Source of the DNA: Pseudanabaena biceps PCC 7429
Lineage (GTDB): Bacteria > Cyanobacteriota > Cyanobacteriia > Pseudanabaenales > Pseudanabaenaceae
Direction: 5' to 3'
Length of the DNA: 35,467 nt
Assembly (NCBI RefSeq): GCF_000332215.1
Contig: NZ_ALWB01000024.1
Coordinates: 1-35,467, forward strand
The position numbers and the translations under genes are program-made. Each line of letters begins with the position of its first letter. The stretch's first letter is position 1. The notes beneath the pieces were generated by a model that saw only the letters and a program-made list of their open reading frames with translations, did not search any database and had not been told where the DNA came from. Below are positions 17,027 to 24,392 of the stretch, in pieces.

Positions 17027-17644
17027 TTAAATCGCATAAACTTCCTGTAGAGTGGGTGACTGAGAAGGCAAGGAGTCATGCTTATGGCTTTTTTTTACAT
17101 CATTGCTAGCGATCGCATCGATTAAATCATTTAAAGCTGTCTGCAAACGAATGTGAAGCCCTATATCGGCAGCAAGTTCTGAAACATTGTTTAATTGTAG
17201 TTGATCATCAAGCGCAAATACACTAGTGAGAATCCGCGTTGTGCCGAGTTCGGCTAGAACAGGTTTGAGCGAATATTCTAGCGCGACAGAATGCCCGATG
17301 GTATTACTAGTCGATAGGGGTAAAATCACTTTCTGGGATAAAATGTCACGGGGTAACAGATCGAGAAATGATTTTAGTAAGCCCGTGTAAGCAGCCTTAG
17401 AAATCGGACTGACAATAATCAGAGCCTCAGCATCTTCAATCATCTTCTTAGGATAGAGTAGTGCAGGACTGGCATAACGCCCAAAGGCTAAGTCTTCAGC
17501 TAATAAGTCGCGCACTAGCAAAGTAGTTACTTTGATATTGCTTGTTCCTGATTGTGCTTCCAGTAAACACTTCGCATAATCTAGTAAATAATGTGCTTTG
17601 CAAGGATGGGTGGGACTGCCACCAATTAACAAAATACGAGCCAT
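17027..17644 (-). CDS. ssuE: NAD(P)H-dependent FMN reductase, SsuE-like
   Basis: The 205-residue flavodoxin-fold protein starts MARILLIGGSPTHP, the phosphate-binding loop of the NADPH-dependent FMN reductase family. It contains SPISKAAYTGLLKSFLDLLP, the typical SP-x-Y/T...LK-x-x-LDLLP motif around the flavin. SsuE reduces FMN and hands it to the SsuD-type monooxygenase that cleaves sulfonates. It lies 38 bp downstream of ssuB in the same direction. A truncated relative (30 codons) lies at 22068. Confidence 0.9.
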   Translation of the reverse strand: MARILLIGGSPTHPCKAHYLLDYAKCLLEAQSGTSNIKVTTLLVRDLLAEDLAFGRYASPALLYPKKMIEDAEALIIVSPISKAAYTGLLKSFLDLLPRDILSQKVILPLSTSNTIGHSVALEYSLKPVLAELGTTRILTSVFALDDQLQLNNVSELAADIGLHIRLQTALNDLIDAIASNDVKKSHKHDSLPSQSPTLQEVYAI

Positions 17645-17682
17645 ATCAAATCCTTCAATCTAAAGTCTAAATCTAGAGCCAT

Positions 17683-18444
17683 CTATGCAGCTTGGTTAAC
17701 AAATTGTGGAGCTAATTCAGGGCTCATTACTCTTGTCCGAATCTGATCGACTAAGGCGGCAAATTCAGCGCTACCACGAGCGCGGGGACGGGGTAAATCA
17801 ATATGGAGATCGAGTCCAATTTGCCCATGTTCAATTAGAATTAGGCGATCGCTAAGGGCAACAGCTTCTTCCACATCATGGGTAATAAGCAACGTAGTGA
17901 ATTTCTGTTCCTGCCAAAGGGTTTCTAATAAAGACTGCATCTCAATCCGAGTCAGCGCATCTAAAGCTCCCAAAGGCTCATCTAATAGCATGAGTCGAGG
18001 CTCGCTTACGAGTGCTCGCGCAAGGGCAACCCGTTGTTTTTGTCCGCCAGAGAGAATTGAAGGAAATTCACTAGCGCGATCGCCTAAACCAACTTGAGAC
18101 AAAGCCCAACGCGCTCGCACACGGGATTCTTTTTCTAATCCCAAAGCGACATTTTGGTAAACTCTTTTCCAAGGTAGCAGTCTCGGCTCTTGAAACATGA
18201 CTCTGGCAATTGAATTAATTCCTTTAACTGGTTTATCATCCACCCACAGCGACCCTGCGCTGGGCTCCGATAAACCTGCGATCGCTCTTAATAACGTACT
18301 TTTGCCACAGCCACTACGCCCGACAATCGAAATAAACTCCCCTGCTTTAATTTCAACATTTAATCCTTGCAGGACATGAGTTTTTCCAAAACTTTTCCAA
18401 AGATTCTCAACAACTAGGTTTACGCCTCTTACAGAATTTGTCAT
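17683..18444 (-). CDS. ssuB: Aliphatic sulfonate ABC transporter ATPase
   Basis: The 253-residue ATPase has Walker A GRSGCGKST (residues 42-50), a Q-loop (FQEPRLLPW), the ABC signature LSGGQKQR, Walker B LMLLDEPLGALD, and a switch histidine in LLITHDVEEAV. The FQEPRLLPW and ALDALTR features are typical of the nitrate/sulfonate/taurine (SsuB/TauB) family. It powers uptake through the SsuC permease encoded 84 bp upstream. The binding protein is not in this operon; a candidate lies at 34237 on the opposite strand. Confidence 0.94.
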   Translation of the reverse strand: MTNSVRGVNLVVENLWKSFGKTHVLQGLNVEIKAGEFISIVGRSGCGKSTLLRAIAGLSEPSAGSLWVDDKPVKGINSIARVMFQEPRLLPWKRVYQNVALGLEKESRVRARWALSQVGLGDRASEFPSILSGGQKQRVALARALVSEPRLMLLDEPLGALDALTRIEMQSLLETLWQEQKFTTLLITHDVEEAVALSDRLILIEHGQIGLDLHIDLPRPRARGSAEFAALVDQIRTRVMSPELAPQFVNQAA

Positions 18445-18467
18445 AATGCCTCCATTTCTTGGTTATA

Positions 18468-18507
18468 CGAAAATTACAAATCACAAATTACGAATTACAA
18501 GTTACGA
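18468..18507. repeat. Short tandem repeat between ssuC and ssuB
   Basis: Imperfect repeats of the form (A)ATTAC(A/G)AA/GTTACGAA occupy the spacer between the two ssu genes. This type of short tandemly repeated sequence is common in cyanobacterial intergenic regions. It probably does not break the operon. Confidence 0.6.
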
Positions 18508-18528
18508 ACTGAATTGCACCCAATACCT

Positions 18529-19380
18529 CTAAGTAGCTTTTACTCTTTGGTAATTAGGATGCCAATTCAAAAACCATGCTTCTAAAGCTCTGACGATTAC
18601 ATCGGCTAACTTCCCAAAACTTGCGTAGAGAATAATACTGAATACGACGATATCGGTTTGCATAAATTCCCTTGCGCTAGTTGCCATGTAGCCAATTCCT
18701 GAATCAGCAGCGATCGTTTCGGCAACAATTAACGATAGCCACATAATTCCCAACGAAAAGCGCACACCAACTAAGATCGAAGGTAATGCGCCTGGGAGGA
18801 TAATATTCCAGAAAAGTTGAAAAGGATTGAGCCCGTAAACCTTACCCATCTCAATCAAACCACTATCAATACTGCGGATGCCGTGAAATGTATTGATGTA
18901 AATGGGAAAGAGAACACCACTAGAAACGAGAAACAACTTCGCTTCTTCTCCAATCCCAAACCAGAGAATGACCAAAGGAATTAACGCTAGGTTAGGGATA
19001 TTTCTCCACATTTGCAGAGTAGTATCGAGGATCTTCTCGGAAACGACGAACAGTCCATTTACTAATCCGAGAATGAATCCGATACTGCCGCCGATCGCAA
19101 AACCAGTTAATGCTCTTGAGGCGCTGATCTTAAAGTTGGTAGCTAGTTCTCCTGATTGGGCAAGTTTTACTGCTGCGGTCACTACTGTAGTTGGAGCAGG
19201 GAGAATCCTTGTGGAAAGCCAACCAAATTGAACTGCAATCTGCCAGAGAATAACGAGGAAAATGGGAAATAACCAAGGAATTAGTTTGTCGAAAATTTCT
19301 TTGGCTCGGACGATCGCCTTAAAAGATGGCTTCTGCTTTGACTGATAAGGGGGAGTTGAGAAAGAGGAAGTATATTGCAT
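18529..19380 (-). CDS. ssuC: Aliphatic sulfonate ABC transporter permease
   Basis: The 283-residue protein has about six membrane helices and the binding-protein-dependent permease motif (the EAA loop region GKVYGLNPFQLFWNIILPGALPSI) that contacts the ATPase. ILPAPTTVVTAAV near the N-terminus and GIGYMATSAREFMQTD near the C-terminus are typical of SsuC/TauC. It is the first gene of the minus-strand group ssuC-ssuB-ssuE-nitroreductase. The TACGGTA dyad lies 110-136 bp upstream of its start codon. Confidence 0.94.
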   Translation of the reverse strand: MQYTSSFSTPPYQSKQKPSFKAIVRAKEIFDKLIPWLFPIFLVILWQIAVQFGWLSTRILPAPTTVVTAAVKLAQSGELATNFKISASRALTGFAIGGSIGFILGLVNGLFVVSEKILDTTLQMWRNIPNLALIPLVILWFGIGEEAKLFLVSSGVLFPIYINTFHGIRSIDSGLIEMGKVYGLNPFQLFWNIILPGALPSILVGVRFSLGIMWLSLIVAETIAADSGIGYMATSAREFMQTDIVVFSIILYASFGKLADVIVRALEAWFLNWHPNYQRVKAT

Positions 19381-19490
19381 AGTGGTCTTTATAGTCTACT
19401 GAACGCGATCTAATCACGACCTACAAAGCCTTGGAAAAGCCTTGGAAAACTTGTACTTTGATGTATCGCAGTTGTTTATCAATCACAATC

Positions 19491-19516
19491 TACGGTAAAA
19501 TCATGTAGATACCGTA
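19491..19516. promoter_or_regulatory. Candidate operator, TACGGTA-N12-TACCGTA (ssuC copy)
   Basis: Perfect inverted 7-mers, extended to CTACGGTA and TACCGTAG, are separated by 12 bases with TCATGT in the middle, as in the porin copy. The site lies between the divergent ssuC operon and the TauE/SafE gene, so it could control both. Confidence 0.75.
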
Positions 19517-19570
19517 GAATCTAAAGCTCAGTATGTCACTTGCGGTGCAAAAAATCAATCTTTTTTAAAA

Positions 19571-19600
19571 ATTAATCAAAATTAGTCAAAATCAGTCAAA
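19571..19600. repeat. 10-bp tandem repeat in the ssuC/tauE divergent region
   Basis: Three 10-bp units of ATTARTCAAA type (ATTAATCAAA, ATTAGTCAAA, ATCAGTCAAA) are in perfect register. A tandem AAAGCCTTGGA repeat lies nearby at 19425-19448. The 379-bp gap also holds the operator and a dispersed hairpin element. Confidence 0.75.
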
Positions 19601-19622
19601 GATTCAGTATTGGTGATTTGTA

Positions 19623-19706
19623 CTAAGTAGCTAATCATAAGTAAACTTAAAGCCTAGAAGAGCGTACCGCCCGCTGTGCGGGCGGTACGCTTGCCGAACT
19701 ACTTAA
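19623..19706. repeat. Dispersed hairpin repeat with variable core (copy 4, right arm shortened)
   Basis: The left end CTAAGTAGCTAATCATAAGT and the right end GCCGAACTACTTA match copy 5 at 22150. The core stem is perfect (19661-19674 and 19678-19691). Compared with copy 5, about 21 bases of the right arm between the stem and GCCGAACTAC are missing, so this copy has an internal deletion. Confidence 0.85.
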
Positions 19707-19759
19707 ATACGGGGCTTTGGAGTTTATTTTGGAGTTTATCAAGAGAATAAAATTAATAA

Positions 19760-20518
19760 ATGATAGAAATTCTGGTTCTTTGTGGACTTGCCTTTGTCGC
19801 AGGTTTAATTGATGCGGTAGTCGGGGGCGGTGGATTAATTCAACTACCTGCATTGTTAATTATGTTGCCGCATACTGCGATCGCCTCAATTTTGGGTACG
19901 AGTAAATTTGTCTCGATCGCAGGAACTAGCATCGCTGTCCAGCAATATGCTAAACAACAAAAAATCGAGTGGGGAACGACAATTCCCGCAATGTTTGCAG
20001 CTTTTATTTTTTCTTTTTTAGGCGCAAGAATAACGAGTCTACTTAACCCCAGTTTGATGCGCCCAGTAATTTTAGTTTTGCTAATTGCCGTGGCTATCTA
20101 TACCTTTAGCAAAAAAGATTTTGGACTATTACAAATATCAAAATTTAGTCGATCACAGCAATGGATATATAGTGTAGTAATCGGTAGTGTAATTGGTTTT
20201 TACGATGGATTTTTTGGTCCTGGCACAGGTAGTTTTTTGATTTTTGCCTTTGTTGGTATCTTCGGCTATAGCTTTCTAACTGCTTCTGCTTCAGCAAAAA
20301 TAATTAACTTTGCGACTAACCTCGCTGCTATTCTTTACTTTTTCTTTACTAATAATATTATTTATACATTTGGAATACCAATGGCAATCTGTAATATTTT
20401 AGGAGCTTTTATCGGTACAAAATTAGCTATTAGTAAGGGTAGTCAATTCGTCAGGAAATTATTTTTAGTAATTGTATCGTTACTAATTTGTAAGTTAGGT
20501 TATGACATCATTAAATAG
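19760..20518 (+). CDS. TauE/SafE-family membrane protein, candidate sulfite or organosulfonate exporter
   Basis: The 252-residue protein has about seven or eight helices. The N-terminal GLIDAVVGGGGLIQLPALL is the hallmark of the TauE/SafE (TSUP) family, and the second repeat has IGFYDGFFGPGTGSFLIFAFV. Family members export sulfite, sulfoacetate or other sulfur anions, and some import them. The position divergent from ssuC, in a region of sulfonate use, suggests removal of sulfite released by the desulfonating monooxygenase; that is inference. The stop codon lies inside a perfect palindrome. Confidence 0.9.
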   Translation: MIEILVLCGLAFVAGLIDAVVGGGGLIQLPALLIMLPHTAIASILGTSKFVSIAGTSIAVQQYAKQQKIEWGTTIPAMFAAFIFSFLGARITSLLNPSLMRPVILVLLIAVAIYTFSKKDFGLLQISKFSRSQQWIYSVVIGSVIGFYDGFFGPGTGSFLIFAFVGIFGYSFLTASASAKIINFATNLAAILYFFFTNNIIYTFGIPMAICNILGAFIGTKLAISKGSQFVRKLFLVIVSLLICKLGYDIIK

Positions 20519-20564
20519 TTTGTGAGGATGCGCCCTATAGGGCGCATCCTCACAAACTATTTAA
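20511..20564. terminator. Perfect 54-bp palindrome overlapping the tauE stop codon
   Basis: Two 27-base arms (20511-20537 and 20538-20564) pair without any loop in the DNA. The stop codon TAG (20516-20518) lies in the left arm. As RNA it would fold into a long hairpin closed by A/U pairs and could terminate or stabilise the transcript. Confidence 0.75.
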
Positions 20565-20740
20565 TCCAATATTTAATCCAATAAATTAACGCGGGAAAAC
20601 AGCTATTTATTAGGTTATTAAAACAATCAAATATAGTGATTAATTCAACATTCATTTTGCAGCTTCCTATTAATTTCTTGAGATAGAATGTATTTAAGAT
20701 AACAAATGTAACAGTTCTTAATATTTATCTTGAAATTAAC

Positions 20741-21340
20741 ATGAAATACCTCAAACGACTAGCTATTCCTTGTTTGCTCATAGGGCTATCCATGAGCGTT
20801 ATTTCTGCTGTAATTCCCAGAGCAAATAGCGCGATCGCCCAAGATTTACAAGATTTGACGGGAGCATCCTCACCAACAAAATTTATCCAGTTCCCTAGTC
20901 TTATTTCCGTTGATACTAGCGATCGCGAAACCAATACTCGGAATGCAATTTATTCCTTTCAAATCTCCATACCAGTTCAAGCTGGAGCAACCCTGCAAAA
21001 AGTGACGATCGCTCAACAAGATCCCATTGAGTCAATCACCTTTGCTAGTGATCGCACGACTGCCTATATTCAAGAACCATCAGGCGATCGCATTGCTGTA
21101 GCGACAAAAACTATGATCGATCCCAATACTAAAGCTGCGTCAATTGTTTTCACTTCTCCAGTCGCCGCAGGTAAGATTGTAGTTGTTAGCTTGCGTCCAG
21201 TCAGTAATCCCAGTTTGGAAGGTGAATATGTGTTTGGTGTGACTGCTTTTGCTGATTCCTTACAAGGACAATTCATCGGTAACGGTCGTTTGGGTATCTA
21301 TAACTCCTACATTAGTGATGTATTTGTGCCAACTTTTTAA
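20741..21340 (+). CDS. DUF2808 family exported protein
   Basis: The 199-residue protein has a signal peptide (RLAIPCLLIGLSMSVISAV, with cleavage near NSAIAQ) and the domain typical of DUF2808: FQISIPVQAGATLQKVTIAQ, a central PIESITFASDRTTAY, and SLRPVSNPSLEGEYVFGVTAF. DUF2808 proteins are widespread in cyanobacteria, small, exported and of unknown function. The gene follows the tauE palindrome by 176 bp and is followed by two hairpins, so it is probably transcribed alone. Confidence 0.88.
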   Translation: MKYLKRLAIPCLLIGLSMSVISAVIPRANSAIAQDLQDLTGASSPTKFIQFPSLISVDTSDRETNTRNAIYSFQISIPVQAGATLQKVTIAQQDPIESITFASDRTTAYIQEPSGDRIAVATKTMIDPNTKAASIVFTSPVAAGKIVVVSLRPVSNPSLEGEYVFGVTAFADSLQGQFIGNGRLGIYNSYISDVFVPTF

Positions 21341-21384
21341 AGCGATCTCTATTTCTTACAGCGCTTCGCGCTCAAACCCAAACT

Positions 21385-21433
21385 AAGTAAATTTTTGAAA
21401 GCGTTGCTTCGCAACGCTTTCAAAAATTTACTT
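21385..21433. repeat. Perfect hairpin, same core as 11065
   Basis: Perfect 23-base arms (21385-21407 and 21411-21433) have the loop TTC. The 19-base inner stem is identical to that at 11065, and the outer bases differ in a compensating way. Confidence 0.8.
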
Positions 21434-21437
21434 GTGG

Positions 21438-21464
21438 AAAGAGTCACGCAAGGCGTGACTCTTT
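21438..21464. terminator. Rho-independent terminator
   Basis: AAAGAGTCACGC (21438-21449) pairs with GCGTGACTCTTT (21453-21464) around an AAG loop and is followed by more T residues. It serves the DUF2808 gene on the plus strand. The A-run on the other side suits the convergent minus-strand gene ending at 21470. Confidence 0.8.
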
Positions 21465-21469
21465 TTTAT

Positions 21470-21793
21470 TTATTGACCACGTTCCGCCCGCTTACGTTCT
21501 AGCTCAGTCATTCTTTGCTCTAGGTCTAATTTGTCCGCTTCATAAGACAAACTATAACCAATCAAGCGATCAATCATCCTTTCCTGTTGTCTAGATCTCT
21601 CTAGCATTAGCTCTATGTCTTGGCGATCGCGAATTTGGCTTTCTTGCAAGTTGCGCTGCACACTTGAAGCTTGCTTGGCTTGTTCAATCAATAGCAAAAT
21701 ATCTTGACGATCGCGAATTTGGCTTTCTTGCAAGTTGCGTTGCACTTCCAACATCCCTGTGATTACCGCTTGCATTTCTTCAAAGGTCATCAT
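21470..21793 (-). CDS. Small coiled-coil protein with a duplicated 28-residue unit
   Basis: I chose the start at 21793 (MMTFEEMQAV) because GAGAG lies eight bases upstream; the earlier possible start at 21823 lacks such a site. The 107-residue product is entirely charged and helical. A 28-residue unit is repeated in tandem: VQRNLQESQIRDRQDI followed by LLLIEQAKQASS and then by ELMLERSRQQER. The duplicated DNA (84-bp period) is nearly identical over about 40 bp. Similar small helical proteins occur across cyanobacteria, often next to Uma2-type or transposon-related genes, but I do not recognise a function. Confidence 0.6.
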   Translation of the reverse strand: MMTFEEMQAVITGMLEVQRNLQESQIRDRQDILLLIEQAKQASSVQRNLQESQIRDRQDIELMLERSRQQERMIDRLIGYSLSYEADKLDLEQRMTELERKRAERGQ

Positions 21794-21939
21794 AAATTCA
21801 TCTCTCAAATACAGTTGAAACAATAGCCACTATTCAACTTGTAATCAATTAACTAATGCCTGCTTGTATATACTAGCCCGTTTATTTGCAAGTTTTATTG
21901 CAGTGCAAATCCTAAAAATATAAATTCCACACCCAATAA

Positions 21940-22067
21940 AATACTTAGATAAACTAATAATTAGTATTTCACAAAATTGTAGTCCAGATAACATATCTTT
22001 TCAGCGCGAGTATGACAGACTTCTAGAAGCAATCCACGATAAACAAGTCGGATAATGAGGGTATTGA
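21940..22067 (+). promoter_or_regulatory. Conserved 127-nt leader, copy upstream of the ssuE-like remnant
   Basis: This stretch aligns, almost ungapped and up to the start codon, with 28845-28971 upstream of the amidohydrolase. The hand alignment gives about 90 of 127 identical. The first 27 bases differ at one position and contain the dyad ACTAATAATTAGT (21953-21965). Both copies have GTCGG/ATCGGG and GAGGGTAT/GAGAGTAT near the start codon. It probably carries a shared promoter and operator, or a leader RNA element. Confidence 0.65.
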
Positions 22068-22149
22068 GTGGCTAATATTCTTTTAATTAATAGCAGTCCT
22101 TCGGCTCCTTCTAGATCTCAGGGACTTTTGAACTATGCGATCACATTAC
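22068..22149 (+). pseudogene. Truncated NAD(P)H-dependent FMN reductase (SsuE/MsuE-like) remnant
   Basis: A GTG start after GAGGG opens a frame reading ANILLINSSPSAPSRSQGLL, then NYAI. This is the N-terminal flavin-phosphate loop of the SsuE family; the intact ssuE at 17644 begins MARILLIGGSPTHP and continues LLDYA. After about 27 codons the sequence runs into a dispersed hairpin repeat at 22150, where a TAG (22158-22160) ends the frame. No SsuE sequence continues on the far side. The gene was evidently cut by insertion of the repeat with loss of the rest. Confidence 0.7.
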
Positions 22150-22253
22150 TAAGTATCTAGGCATAAGTAAACTTAAAACCTAGAAGAGCATACCGCCCGC
22201 GCAGCGGGCAGTATGCTCTCAGGTTTTAGTTTTTAATTATGCCGAACTACTTA
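22150..22253. repeat. Dispersed hairpin repeat with variable core (copy 5, full length)
   Basis: The ends TAAGTATCTAGGCATAA and TTATGCCGAACTACTTA are imperfect inverted copies. The central stem AGAGCATACCGCCCGC pairs with GCGGGCAGTATGCTCT (one mismatch, loop GCA). It directly follows the ssuE-like remnant. The 114 bp from here to the next gene shows nothing recognisable. Confidence 0.85.
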
Positions 22254-22367
22254 ATAGCCATTCAGAAATAGATTCAAATCCCCTTACGACAAAATCAAAA
22301 CTTTTTAAATTCATTCAAGCAAAGTGTTAACAGCTAATTAACTAATTCCACCTTTTCCATACTTACT

Positions 22368-23405
22368 ATGAAATACAACAAGCTTGGCGATAGCGATTTA
22401 CAAGTTTCCAAAATTACCCTCGGTACGATGACATGGGGAAATCAGAACACGATCGCCGAAGCCCACGAACAACTCGATTATGCCTTTGATCATGGCGTGA
22501 ACTTCCTTGACGCGGCGGAAATGTATCCCGTGCCAGTGCAAGAGAAGACCCAAGGCTTGACCGAAAGCTATATCGGTGAATGGTTAGCCAAACGTCAACG
22601 CGATCAAGTCATCGTGGCAACCAAAATTGCGGGGCCAGGACGTGGCTTTGCTTGGCTCCGTAGTGGTGTGCAGAAGATTGATCGCGCCAATATCGAGCAA
22701 GCCGTTAACGATAGTCTGAAACGTTTACAAACCGACTACATCGATCTTTATCAAATCCACTGGCCTGATCGCTATGTGCCTCGTTTTGGAGAAACGGTTT
22801 ATGACGTTACCAAAGAACATGAAACTGTTCCCATTTCTGAACAACTCGCAGTATTTGATGACCTGATTAAAGCGGGTAAGATTCGCCATATCGGAGTCAG
22901 TAATGAGACTCCTTGGGGACTTGCCAAATTTAGCCATGTTGCGAAGAAGAAAGGTTTGCCCAAAATTGTTTCGATCCAGAATGCCTATAGCTTACTGAAT
23001 CGCGCCTTCGATGGAGCCTTAGCTGAAGCTTCCCATCATACGAATGTGCCACTGCTTGCCTATAGCCCTCTCGCCTTTGGGTTACTGACGGGCAAATATC
23101 TCCATGACAATCCCCCTAAAGCGCGTCTTAATGCCTTTTCAGGATTTGGCGATCGCTACCGTAAGCCGAATGTGACCAATGCTGTTGCGGCATATGTGGA
23201 AATTGCCAAGGCACACAATATTAAGCCCTCGGCTTTAGCTTTAGCCTTTGTCCGTAGTCGTTGGTTTGTGGCTAGCACAATCATCGGCGCGACTAGTTTA
23301 GATCAACTCAAAGAGAATCTTGATAGCGTCAATGTGGAATTAGATTCTGCCATTTTTGCCGAGATTGAAAACGTAAATTCTCTTTATCCCAACCCCGCAC
23401 AATAA
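22368..23405 (+). CDS. Tas-like NADP(H)-dependent aldo/keto reductase
   Basis: The 345-residue TIM-barrel enzyme closely follows E. coli Tas: LGTMTWGNQNT, FLDAAEMYPVP (catalytic D and Y), KTQGLTESYIGEWLAKR, SLKRLQTDYIDLYQIHWPDR (with the catalytic H), IRHIGVSNETPWG, and the C-terminal STIIGATSLDQLKENLDSV that binds NADPH. It reduces aldehydes or ketones with NADPH. It is followed 261 bp later by a glutathione transferase gene and then a flavin monooxygenase gene in the same direction. I infer a role in handling carbonyl products of C-S cleavage. Confidence 0.92.
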   Translation: MKYNKLGDSDLQVSKITLGTMTWGNQNTIAEAHEQLDYAFDHGVNFLDAAEMYPVPVQEKTQGLTESYIGEWLAKRQRDQVIVATKIAGPGRGFAWLRSGVQKIDRANIEQAVNDSLKRLQTDYIDLYQIHWPDRYVPRFGETVYDVTKEHETVPISEQLAVFDDLIKAGKIRHIGVSNETPWGLAKFSHVAKKKGLPKIVSIQNAYSLLNRAFDGALAEASHHTNVPLLAYSPLAFGLLTGKYLHDNPPKARLNAFSGFGDRYRKPNVTNAVAAYVEIAKAHNIKPSALALAFVRSRWFVASTIIGATSLDQLKENLDSVNVELDSAIFAEIENVNSLYPNPAQ

Positions 23406-23423
23406 AACAAAAAACAACGATCT

Positions 23424-23627
23424 TGTAGGGGTAGAGCATTTGCGCCATTATTTTTGCCTTCCATCAAAATCTTAAATCGCAAATGCTCTACCCTCTCCGC
23501 TTTCATCGACAATTTGTCTCTGAAGTATAAATTTGTCCCTCCGTTGCGAGGTTTAGGGCAGAGCATTCTCAAATTAAGGCGATCTGTAAATTTTATAGAT
23601 TGTGGCGAGAATGCTCTGCCCCTACGA
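23424..23627. repeat. Two-hairpin inverted-repeat element between tas-like and GST genes
   Basis: Hairpin arms lie at 23429-23444 with 23478-23493, and at 23556-23570 with 23607-23621. The outer ends also pair with each other (GTAGGGGTAGAGCATT against AGAATGCTCTGCCCCTAC). Elements with GTAGGGGCAGAGCATT ends are common in cyanobacterial intergenic DNA. A CCAATAA short tandem repeat (23636-23656) follows. Confidence 0.8.
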
Positions 23628-23666
23628 ATCGATCTTCCAATAACCAATAACCAATCACCGATTAAC

Positions 23667-24335
23667 ATGTCCAAAATTCAACTTTACAGTGCCAAAGCCT
23701 GCCCCTATGCCCATCGTACTCGCCTAGTTCTAGGCGAAAAGGGGATTGACTTTGAATATACCGAAATTGATTTGCAGAATAAACCCGAATGGTTCTCGAC
23801 AATTTCCAAATATGGCAAAGTCCCCGCCATTCGTCATGGTGAGAATGAGATTTATGAATCAGCAGTTATTAATGAATACTTGAATGAAGTCTTTCCTGAA
23901 CCTGCGTTATTACCTAAAGATGCTGGTTCTAAAGCGATCGCTAGAATTTGGATTGACTATGCCAATACCAAATTCACAACTGCTTTTGGTAAGTTATTGC
24001 GCGGCAAGACTGCTGAAGAACAAGAGCAAGGTCACACCGAATTAAACGAAGCAATTTTATTCATTGAGAATGAAGCCTTCGCTAAGCTCTCTGGCAATGG
24101 TGCTTACTGGTTTGGCGAAAATATTTCCCTCGTCGATCTCACCTTCTATCCTTGGTTTGAGCGCATTCCTACCCTAGAGCATTATCGCAATTACACGATT
24201 CCTGCGGAAGCTGTGCGCGTTAAGCGTTGGTGGGATGCTGTTAGCGATCGCCCTGCGGTAAAAGCGATCGCTAACCCTGTCGATTTCTACATTGAACGCT
24301 ATTCCCGATTTATTCAACAGCCCGTTGCGGCTTAG
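23667..24335 (+). CDS. Glutathione S-transferase family protein (omega-like, CPYA)
   Basis: I chose the ATG at 23667; the longer frame upstream is only read-through of the repeat element. The 222-residue protein starts MSKIQLYSAKACPYAHRTRL. The CPYA motif supplies a catalytic cysteine as in omega- and DHAR-type transferases. The thioredoxin-like domain continues with GKVPAIRHGENEIYESAVINEYL, where the conserved ES binds glutathione. The helical C-terminal domain has SLVDLTFYPWFER. Cysteine-type enzymes often act as thiol transferases or deglutathionylases. With the aldo/keto reductase and monooxygenase on either side, a role in processing organosulfur or glutathione adducts is plausible. Confidence 0.9.
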   Translation: MSKIQLYSAKACPYAHRTRLVLGEKGIDFEYTEIDLQNKPEWFSTISKYGKVPAIRHGENEIYESAVINEYLNEVFPEPALLPKDAGSKAIARIWIDYANTKFTTAFGKLLRGKTAEEQEQGHTELNEAILFIENEAFAKLSGNGAYWFGENISLVDLTFYPWFERIPTLEHYRNYTIPAEAVRVKRWWDAVSDRPAVKAIANPVDFYIERYSRFIQQPVAA

Positions 24336-24366
24336 TAATTGTGTGGGGCAAAGCGCCACACAATTA
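24336..24366. repeat. Small dyad between the GST and monooxygenase genes
   Basis: TAATTGTGTGGGGC and GCGCCACACAATTA pair with one mismatch around AAA. It begins right after the GST stop codon. There is no T-run, so it is more likely a processing or stabilising hairpin than a terminator. Confidence 0.5.
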
Positions 24367-24392
24367 TGCTAAAAAATTTTAATGGAAAACCT

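Noticed and set aside
23454-23666. An N-terminal extension of the glutathione transferase
   Set aside because: The extension translates a repeat element (23424-23627), and the conserved thioredoxin-like domain starts exactly at the ATG at 23667.
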